Positions 16,325 through 24,007 of a stretch of DNA of 64,000 nucleotides are shown one piece after another; position 1 is the first letter of the stretch, and every line of letters starts with the position of its first letter. The notes beneath the pieces were generated by a model. It ran no database searches. It saw nothing but the letters and a program-made list of their open reading frames with translations, and was not told the DNA's origin. Both the position numbers and the translations under genes were made by a program. The stretch is from Salinibacterium sp. SWN167 (GTDB taxonomy: Bacteria > Actinomycetota > Actinomycetes > Actinomycetales > Microbacteriaceae). The DNA lies in NCBI RefSeq assembly GCF_015864665.1, contig NZ_JADYWU010000001.1, forward strand, positions 1,674,001-1,738,000, written 5' to 3'.

Positions 16325-17224
16325 CTAACGGGACGGTACGTCACCGGGTTCAGTGCCCACGGTGATCGGAACAGCGACCAAGGAACCCCACTCGGTCCAC
16401 GATCCGTCGTAGTTGCGCACGTTCTCAAAGCCCATCAAGTAGTTCAGTACGAACCAAGTGTGGCTCGAACGCTCACCGATGCGGCAATAAGCCACTACTT
16501 GGTCGCCGTCCTTGAGCCCAGCGCCATCACGGTAGATCGCGTTGAGTTCATCGAGAGGGCGGAAGGTGCCATCTTCTGCAACGGCCTTTGACCACGGCAC
16601 ACTCTGTGCGCTCGGGATGTGACCGGCACGCAGAGCGCCTTCTTCAGGGTAGGCAGGAGCGCTTGTGCGTTCTCCGCTGTACTCCTCGGGAGAGCGGACA
16701 TCGATCAGTGGGTTTCCCAAGTGGGCGAGCACGTCGTCACGGAATGCACGAATCACGGAATCGTCGCGCTCAATGATCGGGTACTCGGTGGGCGTCGGAG
16801 TGGGGACCTCAAGCGTGTACTCGCGACCATCCGCTTCCCACTTGGCGCGGCCTCCATCCAAGAGTCGTACGTCTTCGTGGCCAAACAGGGTGAATACCCA
16901 CAGTGCGTAGGCTGCCCACCAGTTGGTTTTGTCGCCATAGATGACGACCGTGGTGTCGCGAGCAATGCCGCTGCGTGACATGAGCTCGGCAAATTCTTCG
17001 CCATTGATGTAATCGCGGGTGACCGGGTCGTTGAGGTCCGTGTGCCAGTCGATCTTGACGGCGGTGCGAATATGACCGGTTTCATAGAGCAGCACGTCTT
17101 CGTCAGATTCCACTACAACGAGACCGGGCTTGCCGAGTCGTTCTTCAAGCCAGTCTGCAGTGACCAATCGTTCCGGGTGCGAGAACTCAGCAAATTGCGG
17201 GGCTGGGTCGTTTTCGATAGTCAT
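16325..17224 (-). CDS. sseA: Thiosulfate/3-mercaptopyruvate sulfurtransferase (two-domain rhodanese)
   Basis: This enzyme moves sulfane sulfur to an acceptor thiol. The 299 residues contain an inactive N-terminal rhodanese domain (about 20-135) and an active C-terminal domain (about 160-285). The active-site loop is [10 protein letters not shown] with Cys247. The CRIGERS form is typical of actinobacterial CysA/SseA and more thiosulfate-like than mercaptopyruvate-like, which is family inference. GGAGG precedes the ATG. The gene is upstream of sufE in the same operon and divergent from zapE, with about 140 bases between. Confidence 0.92.
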   Translation of the reverse strand: MTIENDPAPQFAEFSHPERLVTADWLEERLGKPGLVVVESDEDVLLYETGHIRTAVKIDWHTDLNDPVTRDYINGEEFAELMSRSGIARDTTVVIYGDKTNWWAAYALWVFTLFGHEDVRLLDGGRAKWEADGREYTLEVPTPTPTEYPIIERDDSVIRAFRDDVLAHLGNPLIDVRSPEEYSGERTSAPAYPEEGALRAGHIPSAQSVPWSKAVAEDGTFRPLDELNAIYRDGAGLKDGDQVVAYCRIGERSSHTWFVLNYLMGFENVRNYDGSWTEWGSLVAVPITVGTEPGDVPSR

Positions 17225-17362
17225 AGCTACCTCCGATTGTGGGTGGAAAAACTGGTGTGGGCTTCAAACTAAGCTTGATGGGTCCCTTGCCCAAGAAATT
17301 ACGCATTCGCCGCTGATTACACCGCGTTGCCGTAAGACTGCGAAAAATAACCGAGGCTGAGA

Positions 17363-18373
17363 ATGAGCGCTACTGCGCCTACGACTCCTGAGCGTCTAGT
17401 CGATCGTATCCCGTCGTTGACCGGAGCGCAGATGCTTGCCGAACTTGTGCCACCCCGCCAGTTCACCGGTGCGACTTTGGAGTCGTATCGTCCCGACCGC
17501 GACTACCCGTCACAGGGGGCTGCCGTAGCAGCGATGCGGCACTTTCTGACCAGTGCGCAGAAGGCAAAACTCTTCTCGCGGAAGAAAATACCGGTGGCAA
17601 AGCCGGGTGTCTACCTCGACGGTGGATTTGGCGTAGGCAAGACCCACTTGCTGGCAGCGCTCTGGCATCAGACGGCGGGCCGAAAGTACTTTGGTACGTT
17701 CATCGAGTACACGGCTTTGGTCGGCGCCGTCGGCTACGCACCGGCTGTTCAGCTTCTCAAAGGGGCAACGCTTGTCTGCATTGACGAGTTCGAACTAGAC
17801 GATCCGGGCGATACACGTCTTATTTCTCGACTGCTTTCAGAGCTTGTTGCATCCGGAACCAAAATTGCGGCAACATCTAATACTCCGCCCAATGCCCTTG
17901 GCGAGGGGCGTTTTGCGGCCCAAGACTTCATGCGCGAAATTGACTCCCTCGCAGCCAAGTTTGAGACGATCCGAATTGATGGCCTCGACTACCGCCGACG
18001 CGATACTGGTGCGCATGCCGTAGCGGTCGACGATGCGGCTGCTGCAATCTCTGCTGTGTCGGGCGTCGTCACCCTGGACTCATTCGATGGTGTGCTCAAG
18101 CACTTGGCCGGCGTGCATCCCTCGCGCTACGTCAAGCTGATCGAAGGTATCGACGCGATTGCGCTGACCGGCGTGCATGAGTTCACAAATCAGACCGATG
18201 CGTTGCGTTTCGTGGCCTTTGTCGACCGCCTCTACGACGCCCAGATCCCGGTGTACGCCGAGGGAACCCCGCTGGATGCGGTTTTCCCCGAGGATATGCT
18301 CAACGGGGGATACAGCAAGAAGTATCTCCGAGCAGTTTCGCGCCTTATCGCTCTCACCTCTAACAACGCCTAG
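17363..18373 (+). CDS. zapE: ZapE/AFG1-family AAA ATPase
   Basis: This is a P-loop ATPase of the AFG1 family, called ZapE in bacteria where it affects Z-ring stability. The 336 residues include Walker A in GGFGVGKTHLL (about 86-96) and Walker B in LVCIDEFELDD (about 136-146). The sensor region ATSNTPP and the C-terminal SRYVKLIEGIDAIALTGV and RFVAFVDRLYDAQIPV segments are family-specific. The start follows GAGGCTGAGA. Upstream is the divergent rhodanese gene; downstream, an Amt-like membrane protein follows after 87 bases. Confidence 0.92.
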   Translation: MSATAPTTPERLVDRIPSLTGAQMLAELVPPRQFTGATLESYRPDRDYPSQGAAVAAMRHFLTSAQKAKLFSRKKIPVAKPGVYLDGGFGVGKTHLLAALWHQTAGRKYFGTFIEYTALVGAVGYAPAVQLLKGATLVCIDEFELDDPGDTRLISRLLSELVASGTKIAATSNTPPNALGEGRFAAQDFMREIDSLAAKFETIRIDGLDYRRRDTGAHAVAVDDAAAAISAVSGVVTLDSFDGVLKHLAGVHPSRYVKLIEGIDAIALTGVHEFTNQTDALRFVAFVDRLYDAQIPVYAEGTPLDAVFPEDMLNGGYSKKYLRAVSRLIALTSNNA

Positions 18374-18460
18374 TACGATTCGCTGTATCGCGGCGGCATG
18401 TCACGATCCGGGCGGTTTAGGGGAATCTGAGCGGTAACTGTCGAGCTGGGGAGGCTAGCG

Positions 18461-19540
18461 GTGGTCGGAGATGGAACAGCAGCAGCCATCGGTGTCGTAG
18501 CGCTCGTCCTGCTGTTTTTCTCGCTCGTTCTTCTGTACTCGAGCACTCTTCCGGCGGTCACATGGCGGCGTCTCGTTCTGGAGTCTCTGGCTTGCGCCGT
18601 GCCCGGAGCCGTGGCGTGGACATTGATCATTCCGGCATTGGGCATAAGTCTTCGACTGGTCATGATGCCTTCGCTGGCAGCCTTGGGCGCCGTGTGTTGT
18701 TTTCTCGTCACGCTCGTCTCCCGAAGCTCGGGAGCCTCTCTCGTCCGAAGCGTCATCTTCAGCTGTTTCTGGGCGGTAGGCGTCTACGTTCCGATCGCCG
18801 TGCGCACTTTCGAGCCATTCGGCACGATTACCCCGTTCGGGTTGAATCCCATCGACCACGGTGGCGCTCTCGTCATGAGCGTTGCTGTAGGCGCGAGCAT
18901 GTTGGCGGTGCTGGTCGTAGAACGACACTCTCTCATCCGTGGTGCTCGAATGACCCTGCCGGTGCCCCTCGGGGTCGCCGCCCTTGTCGGGGTTGTCTTC
19001 TCCTGGCTCCTGTGGCTCGTAGGCGCCGAATTTGCGCTCGATGATGTTGTCGGTCTCATCGTCACCAACGGCGCTGTCAGCGCGGTTTTTGGCGTGATCG
19101 GGTGGGTGACGGTACAGCTGATCAACCATGGGGTTGTCGCGCTCAGGTCCTTGGCGGGGGGTGGCGTCAGCGGTCTCATCGCTGTCAGCGCCGGCGCTCC
19201 GCTTTTCACGCCGGTTTCAGCTGCGGTTGCGGGGTTGATCGCTGGAGCTGTTGCGTGCGCGTTCACGGTTCGAAAGGGTTCGCCGCTGGGGAACCAACTT
19301 CGTTTTCTGGTCAACGCTCATTTGATGGGCGGGAGCATTGGCGTGGTTTCGCTTGGCGTGCTCGCGACCGGGTCGGGGTTTCTGTTCACGGGGCAGACCT
19401 ACATCGTCGAGCAACAGTTCCTGAGTGTTATTGCCACTGCCAGCTACGCCTTCGTGGTGTCGTCAGTCTTCTGGTGGTTGCTAGGCCGGATCAGGAGTGG
19501 CGTTGGCGGACGTCGGCCGCGCATCCTCTCCCAGCGCTGA
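18461..19540 (+). CDS. Degenerate ammonium-transporter (Amt)-like membrane protein
   Basis: This is a 359-residue protein of about ten hydrophobic helices. I align several blocks with Amt/Rh channels: LNPIDHGGALVMSVAVG with the first pore-histidine block (DFAGGTVVHI), PLGVAALVGVVFSWLLWLVGAE with the GWFGFN block, and GGGVSGLIAVSAGAPLFTPVSA with GAxAGLVAITPACGFVSP. VNAHLMGGSIGVVSLGVLA aligns with the second-histidine block HGVGGxxG. The second pore His is kept (His287), but the first is Met139. The N-terminal FFxGG element reads LLYSS. It is about 50 residues shorter than usual. GGGGAGG stands six bases before the GTG. It may be a non-transporting or altered-substrate relative. The last 60 bases overlap the convergent gene. 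Confidence 0.65.
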   Translation: MVGDGTAAAIGVVALVLLFFSLVLLYSSTLPAVTWRRLVLESLACAVPGAVAWTLIIPALGISLRLVMMPSLAALGAVCCFLVTLVSRSSGASLVRSVIFSCFWAVGVYVPIAVRTFEPFGTITPFGLNPIDHGGALVMSVAVGASMLAVLVVERHSLIRGARMTLPVPLGVAALVGVVFSWLLWLVGAEFALDDVVGLIVTNGAVSAVFGVIGWVTVQLINHGVVALRSLAGGGVSGLIAVSAGAPLFTPVSAAVAGLIAGAVACAFTVRKGSPLGNQLRFLVNAHLMGGSIGVVSLGVLATGSGFLFTGQTYIVEQQFLSVIATASYAFVVSSVFWWLLGRIRSGVGGRRPRILSQR

Positions 19541-20293
19541 ACGCGTCAGGAGTGTTGCGCCAGCGAGTGCGGCAGGCATCGCTACGACCGCACCTAGAGG
19601 GATCAGAAACACCAGATAGGTGGCAGCTCCGAAGCCCACTGCGCGGGCGCGAGTGCCGCGAAGAGCGCGCCGCCGTGCAGTGAGGTGTATGCCACGGGCC
19701 TCAAACGGGATGTTGCCCAATTCGACGACGAGAAGCCAGCCACCGAGAAGGGCGCCGGCGGTCGCGGCGACAGCAGAGCCAACTACGGGGATGAAGCCGA
19801 GCGCAAGGACAAGAATGGCCAACCCGACTGTGGGGATCAGTACTCGAATACCTTCCCCGATACCGCGCCGAAAGTCCTTCCAGAAGCCGAGGGGCTGCTG
19901 CGCTGGGGGAGCGCCGTTGATAGCGTCGACGTGCGCGGAGATCTTTCGGTAGAACGCGTCCCCCACCATCAGCGTCGTTGTCGTATACGTATTGACAACA
20001 ATCAAGATGCTGGCAAGCACCACCGCTAAACCCGCAGCGAGCTGAGTTGCAGTCTGCGCGAGCTCTCCCCAGTCATTGGCGAACGGCGTCAAAAAGCTGG
20101 CCACCGACTGGATGTTCGCAAACAACGTGACGAGCACGGCAATCGCGATGACACCGACGATTGCTGCTGGCACCATGCCAAGCAACATGAGGCGAGGTGC
20201 CGTAATCCAAATTCGGAAACCTCGAAACAGAAAACTTGCACCAACGAAGAACTCGCGGATGACTGAAGGGCGTCTCTGCGAGGGAATGGCCAT
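19481..20293 (-). CDS. EI24 / CysZ-like membrane protein
   Basis: This is a 270-residue integral membrane protein of the EI24 domain family, which includes the sulfate permease CysZ. The family pattern is clear: SVIREFFVGASFLFRGFRIWITAPRL at the N-terminus, four or more membrane segments, GFWKDFRRGIGEGIRVLIPTVGLAILVLALGFIPVVGS in the middle, and a positively charged ARRRALRGTRARAVGFGAATY before the last helices. Whether it moves sulfate is not known for the actinobacterial branch. TAACCT at 20300-20305 (minus sense) lies six bases before the ATG, so the mRNA may be leaderless. The 3' end overlaps the Amt-like gene by 60 bases. Confidence 0.85.
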   Translation of the reverse strand: MAIPSQRRPSVIREFFVGASFLFRGFRIWITAPRLMLLGMVPAAIVGVIAIAVLVTLFANIQSVASFLTPFANDWGELAQTATQLAAGLAVVLASILIVVNTYTTTTLMVGDAFYRKISAHVDAINGAPPAQQPLGFWKDFRRGIGEGIRVLIPTVGLAILVLALGFIPVVGSAVAATAGALLGGWLLVVELGNIPFEARGIHLTARRRALRGTRARAVGFGAATYLVFLIPLGAVVAMPAALAGATLLTRSALGEDARPTSANATPDPA

Positions 20294-20373
20294 GAACCAA
20301 GGTTACTGGGCGAACGGTGCCAATTCGCCCGTCACAACAGGCTTGTTGGCTACCCTGATGGGGCATTATTCGG

Positions 20374-20446
20374 TGGGCGATACCGGACTCGAACCGATGA
20401 CCTCTTCCGTGTGAAGGAAGCGCGCTACCAACTGCGCCAATCGCCC
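20374..20446 (-). tRNA. tRNA-Val (anticodon CAC)
   Basis: On the minus strand a 73-base cloverleaf can be folded, with acceptor GGGCGAT/ATCGCCC plus discriminator A. The anticodon stem CTTCC/GGAAG encloses TTCACAC with anticodon CAC, and the T-loop is GGTTCGAGTCC. The CCA end is not fully encoded. It is nearly identical to the plus-strand tRNA-Val(GAC) 330 bases away. Confidence 0.95.
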
Positions 20447-20490
20447 GCAGATCAATCTTCGCATATCTCGACGACACGCTCGCCACCGAA

Positions 20491-20518
20491 TTGGAACTTC
20501 GCGCACTCTTCGTATACA
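20491..20518 (+). promoter_or_regulatory. Promoter of the plus-strand tRNA cluster
   Basis: TTGGAA (20491-20496) and TATACA (20513-20518) are 16 bases apart, a good sigma-A-type promoter. Transcription would begin about 36 bases before tRNA-Gly. Confidence 0.6.
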
Positions 20519-20561
20519 GTCATCTAGCACGCGAAAACGGGTAACCGAATAGCTTGTAAAT

Positions 20562-20633
20562 GCGGATGTGGCGCAGTGGTAGCGCATAACCTTGCCAAGG
20601 TTAGGGTCGCGAGTTCGAATCTCGTCATCCGCT
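20562..20633 (+). tRNA. tRNA-Gly (anticodon GCC)
   Basis: This is a 72-base cloverleaf with acceptor GCGGATG/CATCCGC and discriminator T. The anticodon stem TAACC/GGTTA encloses TTGCCAA (anticodon GCC), and the T-arm is CGAGTTCGAATCTCG. Confidence 0.97.
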
Positions 20634-20639
20634 CAAGTG

Positions 20640-20667
20640 GGAAGTGTCAGCCTCGCTGGCACTTTCC
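20640..20667 (+). other. Hairpin in the tRNA-Gly/tRNA-Cys spacer
   Basis: GGAAGTGTCAGC (20640-20651) pairs with GCTGGCACTTTCC (20655-20667) except for one G-T pair and a bulge. It has no T-run, so it is more likely a processing signal in the tRNA precursor than a terminator. Confidence 0.5.
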
Positions 20668-20673
20668 ATGTGC

Positions 20674-20744
20674 GGTGGAGTGGCCGAGAGGCGAGGCAGC
20701 GGCCTGCAAAGCCGTATACGCGGGTTCAAATCCCGTCTCCACCT
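20674..20744 (+). tRNA. tRNA-Cys (anticodon GCA)
   Basis: This is a 71-base cloverleaf with acceptor GGTGGAG/CTCCACC and discriminator T. The anticodon loop CTGCAAA carries GCA, and the T-arm is CGGGTTCAAATCCCG. Confidence 0.96.
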
Positions 20745-20776
20745 CGTAATGAGTGTTTTACGTAACTAAATAGCAT

Positions 20777-20848
20777 GAGCGATTGGCGCAGCGGTAGCGC
20801 GCTTCCCTGACACGGAAGAGGTCGCTGGTTCGATCCCAGTATCGCTCA
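20777..20848 (+). tRNA. tRNA-Val (anticodon GAC)
   Basis: This is a 72-base cloverleaf with acceptor GAGCGAT/ATCGCTC and discriminator A. The anticodon stem CTTCC/GGAAG encloses CTGACAC (anticodon GAC). The first bases of a CCA-like end follow. Confidence 0.96.
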
Positions 20849-20853
20849 CAGAT

Positions 20854-20886
20854 GAAGCCCCGGTTCGCCGGGGCTTCTGCTTTTTA
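20854..20886 (+). terminator. Terminator of the tRNA cluster
   Basis: GAAGCCCCGG (20854-20863), a TTCG tetraloop, CCGGGGCTTC (20868-20877), then TGC and a run of Ts form a textbook intrinsic terminator. Confidence 0.92.
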
Positions 20887-20953
20887 ACCCGTTAGGCGTG
20901 CGGGTTTCAGCGTGGCACCCCCTAGCGGCCAGAGAATGCGCGACGATAGGGCC

Positions 20954-22813
20954 ATGGGGAAAATCGGGGAACCATCGCAGCAAAGTGAAGCTTTTGTCCA
21001 GCTCTTGCTCGATGAAGGGCTCGCAACCCACAGCCAAATCGCGGAAGCACGCGCTGTTAAAGCCCGCTCGGGTGTTCACATCGACCAAACGCTCGCCAGT
21101 CGCGGCCACCTCGATGACGCAACATTGGTGGACGTGATATCGCGAGTGTGGAACATTGAGCGAGCGCCGATGTCTGAGGTAGATGGTGACTTCGCCCGCC
21201 AATGGAGTGGACAGCTCTACATTGCCGAGAACTGGATGCCACTCCGCGAGCTGACTGACGGTCGTGCGCTTGTTGCGACGGCCCGTGTTCCGGATGAGGA
21301 GCGCAGCGAGCGGATCGCAGCCGCACTGGGGCGAGACGTCGTTTTTGTCGCGGCGACATCCGCCCAGATTTGGCACACGATCCTCGACGTTTTTGGGCCG
21401 CTGATCGCTGATCAGGCCGCGAATGAGTTGTGGAACCGCAACCCGGTGTTGTCGGCCCGCACGGTTGCGTCACGTGGCCAAAAAATTGGGTTCATCCTTT
21501 TGCTGATCGTCTTTGTGGTTGCTTTGGTTCTCTGGCCGGCGATCACAGTGATCTCGCTCATCGCAATAACGAGCCTGGTATTTCTCGCCGGCACAGCTTT
21601 CAAGTTCTTTATCTCTTTGCGCGGAGCACGTTTCGATCTAGTCGAACGAGTCTCCGATCGCGAGGTCGAAGAACTCAATGACGATGACCTGCCGCGATAC
21701 ACGGTGCTTGTGCCGGTCTTCAAAGAGGCAAATATCGTCGCTCAGCTCGTCAAGAATCTCGGCGATATCGATTGGCCGACAAATCGGCTTGAGGTTTTCG
21801 TGTTGATTGAAGAATCGGACGATGAGACGAGGGCCGCGTTCGAAGCCAGTTCCCCTCCCGATCATTTTCAGATCATCACGATTCCCGCAGGCCATCCCCA
21901 GACGAAGCCGCGTGCGTGCAACGTCGGGCTATTTTTTGCCACGGGGGACTACCTCGTCATTTTTGATGCCGAAGATACTCCGGAACCTGACCAGCTCAAG
22001 AAGGCGTATATCTCCTTCCAGCGTGGCGGAGAGAAGACGGTCTGTGTTCAGGCCGCGTTGAACTATTTCAACTCGCGCGAAAATATTTTGACCCGGATGT
22101 TCTCGCTCGAGTACGGCTACTGGTTCGACTACATGTTGTCTGGCCTTGATTCGCTCGACCTTCCCATCCCACTTGGCGGCACCTCGAATCATTTCCGCAC
22201 TGAGGCCCTCAAGAGCCTGGGCGGGTGGGATCCGTACAACGTCACCGAAGACGCCGATCTGGGCATTCGGGCGAGTGCCCTCGGCTACCGGGTCGGTGTG
22301 GTTAATTCAGCAACGATGGAAGAAGCCAACAAGTCGATTCCCAACTTTATCCGGCAGCGTAGTCGGTGGATCAAGGGCTACATGCAGACGACTCTCGTGC
22401 ATGCGCGTCGGCCCGTAGCCCTCTTGAGGGAGATCGGCTTCTGGCGTTTCTGCAGTTTCGTCTTGCTCATCGCGGGCACTCCAGCAACCTTCTTGGGGGT
22501 GCTGCCGTTTTATATCCTCACGGTGCTTTCGCTCGTGCTCCCCACCGAGCTTGTCGGGCAGTTCTTTCCTGTCTGGTTGCTGTGGGTGTGCTTCCTTAAC
22601 TTCATCATCGGCAGCTCGATCATGGTGTATTTGTCGATGATGGGGCCCTATAAACGGGGAACATTCGCGCTCGTTCCTTGGGCGCTACTGAATCCCTTGT
22701 ACTGGATTCTGCACTCGATCGCGTCCTACAAGGCGCTCTGGCAGCTCATCACGAAACCGCACTACTGGGAGAAGACGGAGCATGGCCTGACGAGCCAGAC
22801 CAATCATGAGTGA
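20954..22813 (+). CDS. GT2-family glycosyltransferase with N-terminal T2SSE_N-like domain
   Basis: This is a 619-residue membrane polysaccharide synthase candidate. Residues about 10-135 resemble the type II secretion GspE/MshE N-terminal domain (AFVQLLLDEGLATHSQIAEA and QTLASRGHLDDATLVDVISRVW). Two membrane helices follow (about 165-210). The catalytic GT2 domain starts at YTVLVPVFKEANIV, with D residues in IFDAEDTPEPDQL, the TED acceptor-base motif (about 431) and QRSRW (about 465), as in BcsA-type processive enzymes. C-terminal helices close the protein. XagB-type GT2 proteins share this layout. The substrate is unknown. The start is uncertain: the ATG at 20936 and the GTG at 20912 are in frame. 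The stop overlaps the next gene by 8 bases. Confidence 0.85.
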   Translation: MGKIGEPSQQSEAFVQLLLDEGLATHSQIAEARAVKARSGVHIDQTLASRGHLDDATLVDVISRVWNIERAPMSEVDGDFARQWSGQLYIAENWMPLRELTDGRALVATARVPDEERSERIAAALGRDVVFVAATSAQIWHTILDVFGPLIADQAANELWNRNPVLSARTVASRGQKIGFILLLIVFVVALVLWPAITVISLIAITSLVFLAGTAFKFFISLRGARFDLVERVSDREVEELNDDDLPRYTVLVPVFKEANIVAQLVKNLGDIDWPTNRLEVFVLIEESDDETRAAFEASSPPDHFQIITIPAGHPQTKPRACNVGLFFATGDYLVIFDAEDTPEPDQLKKAYISFQRGGEKTVCVQAALNYFNSRENILTRMFSLEYGYWFDYMLSGLDSLDLPIPLGGTSNHFRTEALKSLGGWDPYNVTEDADLGIRASALGYRVGVVNSATMEEANKSIPNFIRQRSRWIKGYMQTTLVHARRPVALLREIGFWRFCSFVLLIAGTPATFLGVLPFYILTVLSLVLPTELVGQFFPVWLLWVCFLNFIIGSSIMVYLSMMGPYKRGTFALVPWALLNPLYWILHSIASYKALWQLITKPHYWEKTEHGLTSQTNHE

Positions 22814-23960
22814 GCCGCTGACGAACACGCGGGCGCTTCGTATCGCGACCCGACCTCCACGGACTCGCCTCGATGTTTGGCCGCGACGAACTCATCGCCG
22901 CTGGCTGCTCCGTGGCATCTTCGCTCTTCCCTACGTCATCTTCGCGGTCGTCGTGTCAGCGCTGGGAGCGACGGACTCCCCGAACGCCACGCTTGTTGCG
23001 CGAGCTACCCAGATCGATTGGGAGCGGGCAGATGCCCAATGGTTGGGAGAGATCTTCCCGCCCATCAGCACCTTGCTCGCGGCATTTGTGCCTGGTGGGG
23101 CGCTGACGCTTTCGATTATCGGAGCGCTGAGCGCCGGAGTCTTCCTGCAGAAGCTCATTGAGATCATGGTGCAGCGGCGCTTCGCGCGATCGACGATCGT
23201 TATTCTCATGATGGCCCTCGCGCTTAACCCCCTCTTTTTCTACAACGCGACGCAAAACTACGCAGCCTTTCTGGGGCTTCTTCTTTTCGGGCTTGGACTG
23301 TCACACATCGTGAGATTTGTGACGTGGGGTAACACAGAGTCTGGTTTTCGCGTCGGAATCTACTTCATGGTCGCGGTGCTCACCGATGTGACAGCACTCG
23401 TTTACGTCACTGCTGCGGCGCTCTCCGCGCCTATCCTTCGCCATCGTCGAGTGGGAGTAGTTGGCGCTCGACGGGCAAACGCGCTCGTCATCCTTTATCC
23501 CGCCGTCTCCGCGCTCATTTCCCTCGCCGTTCTCAACGCTCTCTTTCTTGGGCGTCCTTTCGCCGGGGCCACTCAGTCGGCGTTTACTGGATTCGGCGAT
23601 CGACTCGTTGTCGTTGGCCAATTCTTTAGCACTACTGAGGGCCTATTCGTGATTGCACCCCTCGTCAGTGCATGGCTGGTTGCGCTCATTGTTCGCAGGC
23701 CCGGTGCGATCATTATTTCGACCCTTGTTTTTGCTGCCTTTATCGTCGGGTTCGCCCTCGGACTCTTGCCTAACGGCTCCACTGGAAATATTTTCATGGC
23801 GATGACGCTTCTCGCTATCGCCCTTATCCCCACTGCTCGAAGCGCCAGGGGAACGCTGATGATCTCGCTCGTGGGGGTTTTGCAACTCCTGATTGGGTGG
23901 GCCAACGCGCTTACCAGTACGGCGCTTGCTCTGTGGGCGAGCCAAATCTTTGGCGGCTAG
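22806..23960 (+). CDS. Multi-spanning membrane protein paired with the GT2 enzyme
   Basis: This is a 384-residue protein with a basic N-terminus (residues 1-35, rich in Arg) and roughly ten hydrophobic helices. An early extracytoplasmic loop, ATQIDWERADAQWLGEIFPP, follows the first helix, where GT-C enzymes often place acidic residues. DWERAD could be such a motif, but this is speculative. I recognise no known family with confidence. ATGAGTGA overlaps the GT2 stop, so translation is coupled and the two proteins likely act together in making or moving a surface glycan. Confidence 0.7.
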   Translation: MSEPLTNTRALRIATRPPRTRLDVWPRRTHRRWLLRGIFALPYVIFAVVVSALGATDSPNATLVARATQIDWERADAQWLGEIFPPISTLLAAFVPGGALTLSIIGALSAGVFLQKLIEIMVQRRFARSTIVILMMALALNPLFFYNATQNYAAFLGLLLFGLGLSHIVRFVTWGNTESGFRVGIYFMVAVLTDVTALVYVTAAALSAPILRHRRVGVVGARRANALVILYPAVSALISLAVLNALFLGRPFAGATQSAFTGFGDRLVVVGQFFSTTEGLFVIAPLVSAWLVALIVRRPGAIIISTLVFAAFIVGFALGLLPNGSTGNIFMAMTLLAIALIPTARSARGTLMISLVGVLQLLIGWANALTSTALALWASQIFGG

Positions 23961-24007
23961 AGCATTTAGTGACGCGGGGTTGTCGGTATCGCCACTAAAG
24001 TTATTGT

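Noticed and set aside
18374-18460. Mobile-element scar or small RNA between zapE and the Amt-like gene
   Set aside because: There are no repeats, no promoter-terminator pair and no target-site duplication.
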